Assembly: GCA_023662725.1 (NCBI GenBank) | Contig: JAMPIL010000001.1 | Span: 250,231-314,230 of the forward strand | DNA from: Ruminococcus flavefaciens | GTDB taxonomy: Bacteria; Bacillota; Clostridia; Oscillospirales; Ruminococcaceae | Reading direction: 5' to 3' | Length of the DNA stretch: 64,000 nt | Shown: positions 8,807 to 18,311 of the stretch, in pieces | How positions within the stretch are numbered: the first letter of the stretch is position 1 | How the letters are laid out: each line of letters begins with the position of its first letter | The notes under the pieces: model-generated | Told to the model about the DNA's origin: nothing | Databases searched by the model: none | Seen by the model: only the letters and a program-made list of their open reading frames with translations | Program-made: the position numbers and the translations under genes

Positions 8807-8817
8807 TTATGACAAAA
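8807..8817 (-). promoter_or_regulatory. ATGTACAAATT motif upstream of the exopolysaccharide operon
   Basis: On the minus strand this reads ATGTACAAATT, matching the motif upstream of all three dockerin enzyme genes (45632-45642, 47985-47995, 61413-61423). Here it lies 37 bases before the -35 box. It is a candidate binding site for a shared regulator; no protein is assigned. Confidence 0.45.
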
Positions 8818-8853
8818 AACAGGAAAAATAATTGTAAAATACGGCAATTTCTA

Positions 8854-8882
8854 TTGACATAAAGAGGACTATTTGTTATAAT
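8854..8882 (+). promoter_or_regulatory. Promoter of the exopolysaccharide operon
   Basis: TTGACA (8854-8859) and TATAAT (8877-8882) are perfect sigma-A boxes separated by 17 bases. The expected start near 8889 gives a leader of about 50 bases. Confidence 0.88.
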
Positions 8883-8938
8883 GACTTTATACAAACATTT
8901 ATAAAGGAGACATTGCGGTTTTAAACCGTTATAATATT

Positions 8939-10311
8939 ATGAACAGTAAAAGAGACCGGTATAAAAGATGTATCACTTTCGGCGCTGCATTACTGCTTAT
9001 GGCTGTTCTTACCGGATTTTTTGCATATGTCTGGTATAAATACTACAGCGATGCAATAATTCTTCCCTATTACAGACGTGGAAACTGGGTTCTTATAGGA
9101 ATATACTGCCTGCTGATAACCTTGTTTTTCAAGGCTTACGGAGGATTCAAGCTTGGATATCTTAAAAAAACGGATATGCTTTTTTCACAGCTTATCTCGA
9201 TGTTCTGTGTAAATACAGTGACGTTTTTTATGATAAGCCTCATCGGACGTCATTTTATGGACGCCTTTCCGCTGGTATTGCTGACCTTTGTCGATTTCGG
9301 GTTTATTTCCATCTGGACCGTTATCACAGGAAAACTCTATTTCATCATATATCCGCCAAGAAAGCTGATAATTCTTTACGGAAGCCATCAGGCGGCTGCG
9401 CTTGTAATGAAAATGAGCCAGAGAGTGGATAAATATATGATCTGCGAATCTGTAAGCATTACGGAAGAAAGTGAAAAAATAAAAGAGCAGCTTCTGAAGT
9501 ATGAGGGCGTTATCATATGCGATATCCCGGCGGAAATGCGGAACGATTATATTAAATTCTGCTTCGAAAGGTCGATAAGAGCGTATATTGCTCCGAAAAT
9601 CTCCGATATTATTATAAGAGGTGCGGACGATATAAGGCTTTTCGATACTCCGCTTCTGCTCTGCCGCAACTATGGGCTTGATTTTGAACAGCGGTTCATC
9701 AAACGGACTTTCGATATAATTTTCTCGCTTATAGCCGTCATTCCGGCTCTTCCGTTTATGGCATTAACGGCGATCGCAGTAAAGCTTTATGACGGCGGTC
9801 CGGTTATATATAAGCAGAAAAGACTTACCGCAGAGGGCAGAGAATTCTATGTTTATAAGTTCAGAAGCATGATAGTTGACGCTGAAAAGGACGGCAAACC
9901 CAAGCTTGCTTCCGATGAGGACAGCCGAATCACTCCCGTCGGAAAAATTCTGAGAAAATTTCGTTTGGACGAGCTTCCTCAGATATTCAACATTCTGAAA
10001 GGCGATATGTCGGTGGTCGGACCAAGACCCGAACGTCCGGAGCTTACCGAGGAATATAAAAAACAGATGCCCGAATTTGAGTATCGTCTTAAAGTCAAAG
10101 CGGGTTTAACAGGCTATGCGCAGGTTACGGGAGTTTATGATACTTCGCCGTATGATAAGCTGAAAATGGATCTTATGTATATCGAAAATTATTCGATAAG
10201 ACTGGATATACAGATAATTTTAATGACACTTAAAACAATGCTTTTTCCGGGAAAGACTAATGCGGAGACCGAAGAGGGCATTTTAGGCTCAAGAAAAGAG
10301 GAAAATGATAA

Positions 10312-10315
<4 letters not shown>
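8939..10315 (+). CDS. Polyprenyl-phosphate sugar phosphotransferase (WbaP/WcaJ type)
   Basis: The 458-residue membrane protein has four hydrophobic helices near the N-terminus (about 10-125), a nucleotide-binding-like middle domain, another membrane segment (FDIIFSLIAVIPALPFMALTA), and the catalytic bacterial sugar transferase domain. Signatures are YKFRSMIVDAEKDG, KLRKFRLDELPQ-type residues (LRKFRLDELPQIFNIL) and GDMSVVGPRPERPE. It transfers the first sugar-1-phosphate to undecaprenyl phosphate, starting the repeat unit of an exopolysaccharide. The ATG at 8939 is the first plausible start, but AAAGGAGA lies 29 bases upstream with a small CGGTT/AACCG hairpin in between, which is unusual. It overlaps manC by four bases. 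Confidence 0.88.
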
Positions 10316-12428
<2,113 letters not shown>

Positions 12429-12483
12429 ATGACAGAGGGGCGGAAACTATTCCGCCCTGTCGGATTTAGGGTGTGCGTTGGTC

Positions 12484-12664
12484 GTCAACTTAAGTGGGAG
12501 ACGCTGTCCCCCACACCCCCTGCCAAAGGGATATCATCCCTTTGGAAACCCAGCATTAATCTTACTTACTCCCACAAGGGAGTAAGTAAGATTAGGGCAT
12601 GAATGCCCAGAGATAAAATACCATTTTGGTAGAGGTATAGGACACAGAACCCGCTTAAGTTGAC
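12484..12664 (+). repeat. Four-hairpin intergenic repeat, full copy A with terminal inverted repeats
   Basis: The element is bounded by GTCAACTTAAG (12484-12494) and CTTAAGTTGAC (12654-12664). Inside, in order: a GGGAGACGCTGTCCCCC-type hairpin, CCAAAGGGAT/ATCCCTTTGG, the long stem 12557-12573 with 12578-12594 (17 bp, perfect), and GGGCATGAATGCCC. It lies between gmd and the first glycosyltransferase, inside the exopolysaccharide operon. Confidence 0.85.
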
Positions 12665-12689
12665 AGCATTGACGGAACAAGGAGGAAGT

Positions 12690-13835
12690 ATGAAAATAAC
12701 ATTTGACGCAATTCCGCTTATTGCCGACAAAATAACCGGAATAGGCTGGTGCGAAGCCGGACAGACTATGAAGCTCGCTGAACTTCATCCGGAGCATGAG
12801 TTTGAATACAGTTTCTTTTCGGGAAAAGACCGCAGAGCTGTAAAAAGCATCCGACAGTTTTCCGGCAGGAAAATCGGACTTAACGTATCTTATTTTCCGA
12901 AAAAAATTTACCGGGCAGCCTCGGCTCTTCTTCCCGTTCCCTATAGTCTCTTTTTTGGAAAAAAGTCCGATATAACGCACTTTTTCAACTATATAGTTCC
13001 TCCCGGAGTAAAGGGAAAAACCGTTGTTACCGTTCACGACATGGTTTATAAGGCATTCCCTGAAACCGTAAGGGGAAGAACCAAGCTTATGCTTAATATT
13101 GGTTTGAAAAAGTCTATGAAGCGTGCTGATATTATCGTTACCGATTCGGAATTTTCAAAATCGGAGATAGTTAAATATTTCCCGCAGCATAAAAATAAAA
13201 TAAGAGTCGTTCCGTGCGGAGTGGATCTGCGGAAATTCCGTCCCTGCAATGACGAAAACCGCATTGCAGAAGTAAAAAAATCGCTTGAAATATCCGGAGA
13301 TTATTTCCTTTACCTTGGAACGATAGAGCCGAGAAAAAATCTTGAACGTCTTATAAAAGCTTATGCGTTGTTTGTGAAAAAAGCCGGAAAGGACGCCCCG
13401 CTGCTCGTTCTTGCAGGAGGCAAGGGCTGGCTTTACAGCGGAATTTTTGAAAAGGTAAAATCGCTCGGACTCGAAAATAAAGTCGTTTTCACCAAATATG
13501 TTCCCTCCGAGGACATGAATCCGCTTATGTGCGGAGCGTTGTCCTTTGTTTTTCCGTCGCTTTACGAGGGATTCGGTATGCCGCCGCTGGAGGCTATGGC
13601 TTGCGGAGTTCCGGTTCTTGCTTCCGGAGAAGCTTCGCTGCCTGAAGTGACAGGCGACTGCGCTCTGATATGTGATGCGTACTCTGTAAAAAGTATTGCC
13701 GAAGGTCTTTATAGGCTTTATTCCGATGAAGCTTTCCGTAAAAAGCTCAGCGCCCAAGGTCTTGAAAGAGCGAAGCAGTTCAGTTGGGAGAAATCGGCGC
13801 AGGCGCTTTATAATGTGTATAAGGAGCTGATGTGA
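12690..13835 (+). CDS. GT4 family glycosyltransferase
   Basis: The 381-residue product has a GT-B fold of family GT4. The first Rossmann domain has [13 protein letters not shown]; the second begins [20 protein letters not shown] and contains the donor-binding motif [25 protein letters not shown], with the E-x7-E glutamates. It is probably a cytosolic or peripheral membrane enzyme that adds a nucleotide-sugar-derived residue, perhaps mannose or rhamnose, to the lipid-linked repeat unit. ATG at 12690 follows GGAGG, and the repeat copy A ends 25 bases earlier. It overlaps the next gene by one base (TGATG). Confidence 0.85.
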   Translation: MKITFDAIPLIADKITGIGWCEAGQTMKLAELHPEHEFEYSFFSGKDRRAVKSIRQFSGRKIGLNVSYFPKKIYRAASALLPVPYSLFFGKKSDITHFFNYIVPPGVKGKTVVTVHDMVYKAFPETVRGRTKLMLNIGLKKSMKRADIIVTDSEFSKSEIVKYFPQHKNKIRVVPCGVDLRKFRPCNDENRIAEVKKSLEISGDYFLYLGTIEPRKNLERLIKAYALFVKKAGKDAPLLVLAGGKGWLYSGIFEKVKSLGLENKVVFTKYVPSEDMNPLMCGALSFVFPSLYEGFGMPPLEAMACGVPVLASGEASLPEVTGDCALICDAYSVKSIAEGLYRLYSDEAFRKKLSAQGLERAKQFSWEKSAQALYNVYKELM

Positions 13836-14965
13836 TGAGCCGCAGACTTAAAGTTCTTGAAGTAAATAAGGCTTATTATCCGCATATCGGCGGAATAGAA
13901 ACTCTTGTGAAGCAGTATTCGCAGGAGCTGAGGACTATCTGTAATGCGGACGTTAAAACTCTTGTCTGCCGTGACGGACGAGGAAAAACAACTCGTGAGA
14001 CGCTGGACGGAGTGAAACTCACCCGTGCAGGAAGTCTTGGAACTTATTTTTCGTGTCCGCTTTCGCTTTCGTTTATACGTCTTTTCAGAAAAATGGCGAA
14101 AGAAGCCGACGTGGTTCACATTCATGTTCCGTTTCCGCTTGCGGACATCGCTCTTCTTCTGTCGGGATTCAAAGGAAGAGTTGTCGTTTCGTGGCACAGC
14201 GACGTTGTAAAACAGAAAAAGCTGATGGCGTTTTACAAGCCGTTCATGATGAAGCTTCTTAAACGTGCGGACTGCATCATAACCGCTACAAAAGGTCATA
14301 TAGACGGCTCGGACTATCTTCCCGATTTCAGAAAAAAATGCAGGATCGTTCCATATGGTATAACTCCCGAAGATTATCTTTCAGTCGAAAGAAGTCCGGT
14401 TCTTACAAACAGGCTCAACAATAAGAAAAATGTCAAGGTCTTTTTCACCGGAAGGCTGGTTTACTATAAGGGAGTCGATATTCTGCTGAAAGCTTTCGCA
14501 ATGACCGAAAACTGCGAACTTTTTATTGCCGGAACAGGTGAAATGGAGCAGGAACTGAAAGCTTTTGCCAAACGTCATAACATTGAGAAAAAGGTGCATT
14601 TTCTCGGTTTTTTGCCCGATGAGGAACTGAAACAGGCTTATGCGGACTGCGATATTTTTGTGCTTCCGTCGGTTGCAAAGAGCGAGGCGTTCGGAATAGT
14701 TCAGCTTGAGGCAATGGTTTACGGAAAGCCTGTTATAAACACCAAACTTCCATCGGGAGTTCCGTATGTCAGCGTTCACGGAAAAACCGGACTAACCGTT
14801 CCGCCGTCTGACGCAAAGGCTCTTGCGGAAGCTATAAATACTCTTGCCGCCGATGCTAAAATGCGTGAAAACTTTGGAAAAGCGGCTGCTGAAAGAGTGA
14901 TGACTGAGTTCAACGAGAAAAATGTTGTCAGAAAATTATACGGAGTTTTATCAGAAAATCTCTGA
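13835..14965 (+). CDS. GT4 family glycosyltransferase
   Basis: The 376-residue product is a second GT4 enzyme. The N-terminal glycine-rich acceptor loop is YYPHIGGIETLV, and the donor site includes VFFTGRLVYYKGVDILLKAF, LPSVAKSEAFGIVQLEAMVYGKPVI-type residues (SEAFGIVQLEAM) and the E-x7-E pair. It likely acts after the upstream glycosyltransferase in building the exopolysaccharide. The ATG at 13835 is preferred over the GTG three bases earlier because AAGGAG lies 8 bases before it; the start overlaps the previous stop, so translation is coupled. Confidence 0.86.
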   Translation: MSRRLKVLEVNKAYYPHIGGIETLVKQYSQELRTICNADVKTLVCRDGRGKTTRETLDGVKLTRAGSLGTYFSCPLSLSFIRLFRKMAKEADVVHIHVPFPLADIALLLSGFKGRVVVSWHSDVVKQKKLMAFYKPFMMKLLKRADCIITATKGHIDGSDYLPDFRKKCRIVPYGITPEDYLSVERSPVLTNRLNNKKNVKVFFTGRLVYYKGVDILLKAFAMTENCELFIAGTGEMEQELKAFAKRHNIEKKVHFLGFLPDEELKQAYADCDIFVLPSVAKSEAFGIVQLEAMVYGKPVINTKLPSGVPYVSVHGKTGLTVPPSDAKALAEAINTLAADAKMRENFGKAAAERVMTEFNEKNVVRKLYGVLSENL

Positions 14966-14985
14966 AACTGAAAGGAGAACCGTAA

Positions 14986-15921
14986 ATGAAAGCTCTTATT
15001 ATAGGCGGAGCAGGATTCGTCGGCGGTTATCTTATAAAAGAACTTACCGCTTGCGGATGGGACGTTTATGCGACCTGCCTTGAAAATGAAAAAATTACCG
15101 AAAAATGCTCGGTTCATAAGCTGAATATCCTCGAAAGAGACGCTGTAAAATCTCTTCTGGATGAGATAATGCCCGATGTTGTTTATCATCTTGCGGCACA
15201 GAGTTCTGTTTCCGTTTCATGGAGAAAACCTCAGCTTACCGCCGAAATAAACGTTATCGGAACTATAAATGTTCTTGAAGCAGTCAGGGATTCGCAGAAA
15301 AAGGATATGCGCCTTATTCTTATAGGTTCGGGAGAGGAATACGGCTTTATAAGAGACGGAGCTTGTCCGCTTTCAGAGGAAGAGAAGCTTAATCCGGGAA
15401 ATATTTATGCCGCAACAAAGGCTTGTCAGGGAATGCTCGGCGAAATTTACGCAAGGGCATATAAAATGGATATCATAATGGTTCGTGCATTCAATCATTC
15501 CGGACCGCAGCAGGCTCCGATGTTTGTTATTTCCGATTTCTGCCGTCAGATAGCGGTCATTGAAAAGGGAGAGTCTCCTGCGGAGATGATGGTCGGAAAT
15601 TTGTCGGCAAAGCGTGATTTCACCGATGTCCGTGATGTTGTAAGAGCATACAGGCTTCTTGCGGAAAAGGGCATAAGCGGAAGAGTATACAATGTCGGCA
15701 GAGGAAAAGCGGTTGAGATACAATTTATTCTCGATACTGCTCTTGGATTGGCAAGATTGCCAATAGAGGTAAAAAAAGATCCTTCAAGGATGAGGGCTTC
15801 GGATATTCCGCTGATCGAGCCGGATGTTTCCCGTATTGCGGAAGATACAGGCTGGAAAGCTGAGATCTCAATGGAGCAGACTATTGAGGATACGCTGAAT
15901 TACTGGAGAGCAAATGTGTAA
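14986..15921 (+). CDS. rmd: GDP-6-deoxy-D-mannose reductase (GDP-D-rhamnose synthesis)
   Basis: The 311-residue SDR epimerase/reductase has the NAD(P) motif GGAGFVGGYL at 8-17, Ser in IGSGEEYG and the YxxxK pair in IYAATKACQG. The sequence FNHSGPQQAPMFVISDFCRQIA is characteristic of Rmd-type reductases, which convert GDP-4-keto-6-deoxymannose into GDP-D-rhamnose. The presence of Gmd in the same operon supports this choice over dTDP- or UDP-sugar epimerases, but GDP-fucose synthase-like or epimerase roles cannot be ruled out fully. GGAGA lies 8 bases before the ATG. Confidence 0.8.
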   Translation: MKALIIGGAGFVGGYLIKELTACGWDVYATCLENEKITEKCSVHKLNILERDAVKSLLDEIMPDVVYHLAAQSSVSVSWRKPQLTAEINVIGTINVLEAVRDSQKKDMRLILIGSGEEYGFIRDGACPLSEEEKLNPGNIYAATKACQGMLGEIYARAYKMDIIMVRAFNHSGPQQAPMFVISDFCRQIAVIEKGESPAEMMVGNLSAKRDFTDVRDVVRAYRLLAEKGISGRVYNVGRGKAVEIQFILDTALGLARLPIEVKKDPSRMRASDIPLIEPDVSRIAEDTGWKAEISMEQTIEDTLNYWRANV

Positions 15922-15947
15922 ACGGAAAATTTTCAGGGGTGAGGAAA

Positions 15948-16292
15948 ATGGCTGATACAAGACTTACAAACGAATTGATGAGAACTTTTGACGGTCATGA
16001 AAAAATCGGAACATTCAAAGCCGGCGAAAAACTGACCGAATTTGGCGAAAGGCAAAACGAAGCAAACGAGGCTCTTGCGGCTAATGTGAACAGTCTTATA
16101 AAAAGAGTCTGCGCTTTAGAGGATAAACAGGAGAAAAACAACGAAATAATGCGTAAAATAGCAGGAGAACTCAATGCGTTCAAGAAAGAGCTCGATAGAG
16201 TTCGTCTTAACGAAAAGCTCAATTCTTCCGCTATCGAACGCTTTAACAACGCTTTGCGGCTTTCGGGCGGAGCAGGGGACGCTTCCGAATAA
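15948..16292 (+). CDS. Small coiled-coil protein of unknown function
   Basis: A 114-residue soluble, highly charged protein without a recognised family. It has a Lys/Glu-rich N-terminal region (MADTRLTNELMRTFDGHEK), then a long stretch rich in heptad-spaced Leu, Val and Ile (about 35-95) that should form a coiled coil. There is no signal peptide, Cys or membrane segment. It lies 26 bases after rmd with AGGGGTGAGG before ATG (an in-frame GTG at 15939 is an alternative start), so it is probably the last gene of the exopolysaccharide operon. It could be an assembly or chain-length accessory protein, but this is only inferred from position. Confidence 0.6.
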   Translation: MADTRLTNELMRTFDGHEKIGTFKAGEKLTEFGERQNEANEALAANVNSLIKRVCALEDKQEKNNEIMRKIAGELNAFKKELDRVRLNEKLNSSAIERFNNALRLSGGAGDASE

Positions 16293-16332
16293 AACATGAC
16301 AAAAATGTTATGTGAAATTTTTCGTTAAACTC

Positions 16333-16361
16333 TTGACAAAGTTCGGATTTTGTTATATTAT
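16333..16361 (+). promoter_or_regulatory. Promoter of the ATP synthase operon
   Basis: TTGACA (16333-16338), 17 bases, then TATTAT (16356-16361). A terminator-like hairpin lies between it and atpB. Confidence 0.8.
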
Positions 16362-16400
16362 ATTAGTGTGGAAAAAAATTCCGCAAATTCTGATTGAATC

Positions 16401-16432
16401 AACGGAGATTTATTATCTCCGTTTTATTATTT
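16401..16432 (+). terminator. Leader terminator or attenuator before atpB
   Basis: AACGGAGAT and ATCTCCGTT form a perfect 9-bp stem with a TTATT loop, followed by TTATTATTT. It lies about 35 bases after the expected transcription start and about 25 bases before the atpB start, so it may attenuate the operon rather than end an upstream gene. Confidence 0.6.
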
Positions 16433-16455
16433 GATGTGAAAGAAGGTGTTACATT

Positions 16456-17145
16456 ATGAGCATTGCCGATAAGCTTCTCGAGGAGCTTGAATGCCGTGTA
16501 GCCTTTACTATACCGATTTTCGGCGGAATTCCCGTTCCGGAATCATGCGTTATGACATGGGGCATCATGGCGGTGATCGTTCTGGCTTCGATACTGCTTG
16601 TAAGAAAGCTTAAAACCGTTCCAACCGGAGCGCAGTGTCTGCTTGAGATCGGAATAAACTGGATGAATAATTTCTTCCTTGAAATTCTCGGACCAAAGGG
16701 CAAAAAATATCTGCCTATCCTCGAAACGCTTCTTATTTATATAGGAATTTCCAATATGATAGGAATTTTCGGGCTTCGTCCGCCAACGAAAGACCTCGGC
16801 GTTACCGCAACTCTTGCAATTTTTGCAATACTGCTTATCCAGATAAGCAGCGTTAAGGAGCGAGGCGGAAAGGGCTGGCTGCATAGCTTTGTAGAGCCTA
16901 TGCCGCTTCTGCTTCCTATCAATATCCTTGAACTTTTTATCAAGCCGCTTTCCCTTTGTATGCGACTTTTCGGAAACGTTCTCGGAGCATTTGTCGTTAT
17001 GGAACTTGTAAAGCTCGTTATACCGGTAGGTATTCCGCTGGTTTTAAGCTTCTATTTCGATATTTTTGACGGCGCAATTCAGGCATATGTTTTCGTTTTC
17101 CTTACTTCGCTTTTTATGGCGGAGGCTATGGAATCGGAAGATTAA
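16456..17145 (+). CDS. atpB: ATP synthase Fo subunit a
   Basis: The 229-residue integral membrane protein forms the proton half-channels of the Fo motor beside the c-ring. At least five hydrophobic helices are visible. The essential Arg is in the fourth helix motif LCMRLFGNVLGA, and the last helix contains the conserved QAYVFVFLTSLF. The length is typical for clostridial subunit a. GAAGGTG precedes the ATG by 8 bases. It is the first gene of the operon atpB-E-E-F-HA-G-D-C; no atpI is visible upstream. Confidence 0.95.
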   Translation: MSIADKLLEELECRVAFTIPIFGGIPVPESCVMTWGIMAVIVLASILLVRKLKTVPTGAQCLLEIGINWMNNFFLEILGPKGKKYLPILETLLIYIGISNMIGIFGLRPPTKDLGVTATLAIFAILLIQISSVKERGGKGWLHSFVEPMPLLLPINILELFIKPLSLCMRLFGNVLGAFVVMELVKLVIPVGIPLVLSFYFDIFDGAIQAYVFVFLTSLFMAEAMESED

Positions 17146-17164
17146 TCTCAGGAGGTAAAATATT

Positions 17165-17386
17165 ATGGGTTCAATCGCACTCGGAGCAGCTATAGCTGTT
17201 TTAACAGGAGCAGGAGCAGGAATCGGAATTGGTCTTGCAACATCGAAAGCCGCAGAAGCAATAGCACGTCAGCCGGAGGCAAAGGGCGATATAAACAAGG
17301 CGCTTCTTCTCGGATGCGCACTCGCAGAAGCAACAGCTATCTACGGTTTTGTTATCGCTATACTTATTATCTTTTTCCTTAAATAA
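17165..17386 (+). CDS. atpE: ATP synthase Fo subunit c, copy 1
   Basis: A 73-residue hairpin of two membrane helices that forms the rotating c-ring. The glycine-rich first helix and the loop ARQPEAKGD are canonical. The ion-binding carboxylate is Glu55. Sodium-type rings have Gln in the first helix where this has Ile22, and Ser after the Glu where this has Ala56, so proton coupling is favoured (Thr57 is kept). An almost identical second copy follows 241 bases later. AGGAGGT precedes the start by 8 bases. Confidence 0.95.
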   Translation: MGSIALGAAIAVLTGAGAGIGIGLATSKAAEAIARQPEAKGDINKALLLGCALAEATAIYGFVIAILIIFFLK

Positions 17387-17405
17387 ATTCAGGAGGTAAA
17401 ATATC

Positions 17406-17627
17406 ATGGGTTCAATCGCACTCGGAGCAGCTATAGCTGTTTTAACAGGAGCAGGAGCAGGAATCGGAATTGGTCTTGCAACATCGAAAGCCACAGAAGC
17501 AATAGCACGTCAGCCGGAGGCAAAGGGCGATATAAACAAGGCTCTTCTTCTCGGATGCGCACTCGCAGAAGCAACGGCTATCTACGGTTTCGTTATCGCT
17601 ATTCTTATTATCTTTTTCCTGAAGTAA
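17406..17627 (+). CDS. atpE: ATP synthase Fo subunit c, tandem copy 2
   Basis: The protein is identical to copy 1 except Thr30 in place of Ala30, in the cytoplasmic end of the first helix. The DNA, including the ribosome binding site AGGAGGTAAAATAT, is also nearly identical, which points to a recent or gene-conversion-maintained tandem duplication with a 241-base unit. Two copies would raise c-subunit synthesis relative to a and b, which fits the high copy number of c in the ring. A mixed ring of two c forms is possible. Confidence 0.93.
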   Translation: MGSIALGAAIAVLTGAGAGIGIGLATSKATEAIARQPEAKGDINKALLLGCALAEATAIYGFVIAILIIFFLK

Positions 17628-17635
17628 CACATCAC

Positions 17636-17790
17636 AAAGATCGCCATGCGGCTTTGTGCGAAATATGCTTGCATATTTTCCGCCATCTTGCACAGAAATT
17701 TCTTGATATACGTCGCTATGTCTGCGAAATTTCTATACAATCTGACGAAAAATCTGACTTCGCATCTTTCACACAATCTTTGCGCTGAGT
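17636..17790. repeat. Fold-back element between atpE and atpF
   Basis: About 155 bases of imperfect dyad symmetry without an ORF. The core TTGCACAGAAATTTCTTG, then ATATACG, then CTGCGAAATTTCT resembles the cores of the fold-backs at 6402-6560 and 55615-55774. It interrupts the operon directly after the duplicated c genes, where a stable 3' structure could protect the atpB-atpE part of the transcript. Confidence 0.55.
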
Positions 17791-17822
17791 TACTCTAAAT
17801 AAAAACGGAAGGATGCAATATT

Positions 17823-18311
17823 ATGCTGGATATTAATATCTGGAATTTTATATGGTCGGCAGTTAATATAATCATTCTTTTTATACTGCTGAAAATATTC
17901 CTTTTTAAGCCTATAAACAAAATCATGGACGAACGTACACGTTCGATCCAGGAAGACATTGATTCCGCTAAAAAATCAAGAGAAGAGGCTGAAGCTCTGA
18001 AGCAGGAGTATGCCGAGGATATAAACGAGGCTAAGGCGGAAGCTCAGAAGATCATCATGAAGGCTCATGAAGACGCTGAAGCTGAAAAAGCCGTTATTCT
18101 GCAAAAATCTCAGGAAGAAGCAGACCAGCTTGTAAGCGACGCAAACAAGGCTATCGAAAGTAAGCGCAAAAGAGTTCTTGCTCAGGCGCAGACTCAGATC
18201 GCCGATCTTGCTATCGAAGCAGCTTCCAAGATAATCGGTGAAAATGTCGATGACGAAAAGAACCGTCGTCTTGTCGACGAGTTCCTTTCCGAAGAGGAGG
18301 GCGGCAAGTAA
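17823..18311 (+). CDS. atpF: ATP synthase Fo subunit b
   Basis: The 162-residue protein has one N-terminal membrane helix (FIWSAVNIIILFILLKIFLF) and a long charged coiled-coil, ending in the SKIIGENVDDEKNRRLVDEF segment that contacts delta. Dimers of b form the peripheral stalk linking Fo to F1. The GGAAGG ribosome binding site lies 9 bases before ATG. The stop codon is directly followed by the next ATG, so b and the delta-alpha fusion are translationally coupled. Confidence 0.93.
   Translation: MLDINIWNFIWSAVNIIILFILLKIFLFKPINKIMDERTRSIQEDIDSAKKSREEAEALKQEYAEDINEAKAEAQKIIMKAHEDAEAEKAVILQKSQEEADQLVSDANKAIESKRKRVLAQAQTQIADLAIEAASKIIGENVDDEKNRRLVDEFLSEEEGGK

Noticed and set aside
17163..17627. 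Duplicated atpE as a sequencing or assembly artefact
   Set aside because: The copies differ at scattered bases and by one residue, so both are probably real, although a long-read check would be useful.
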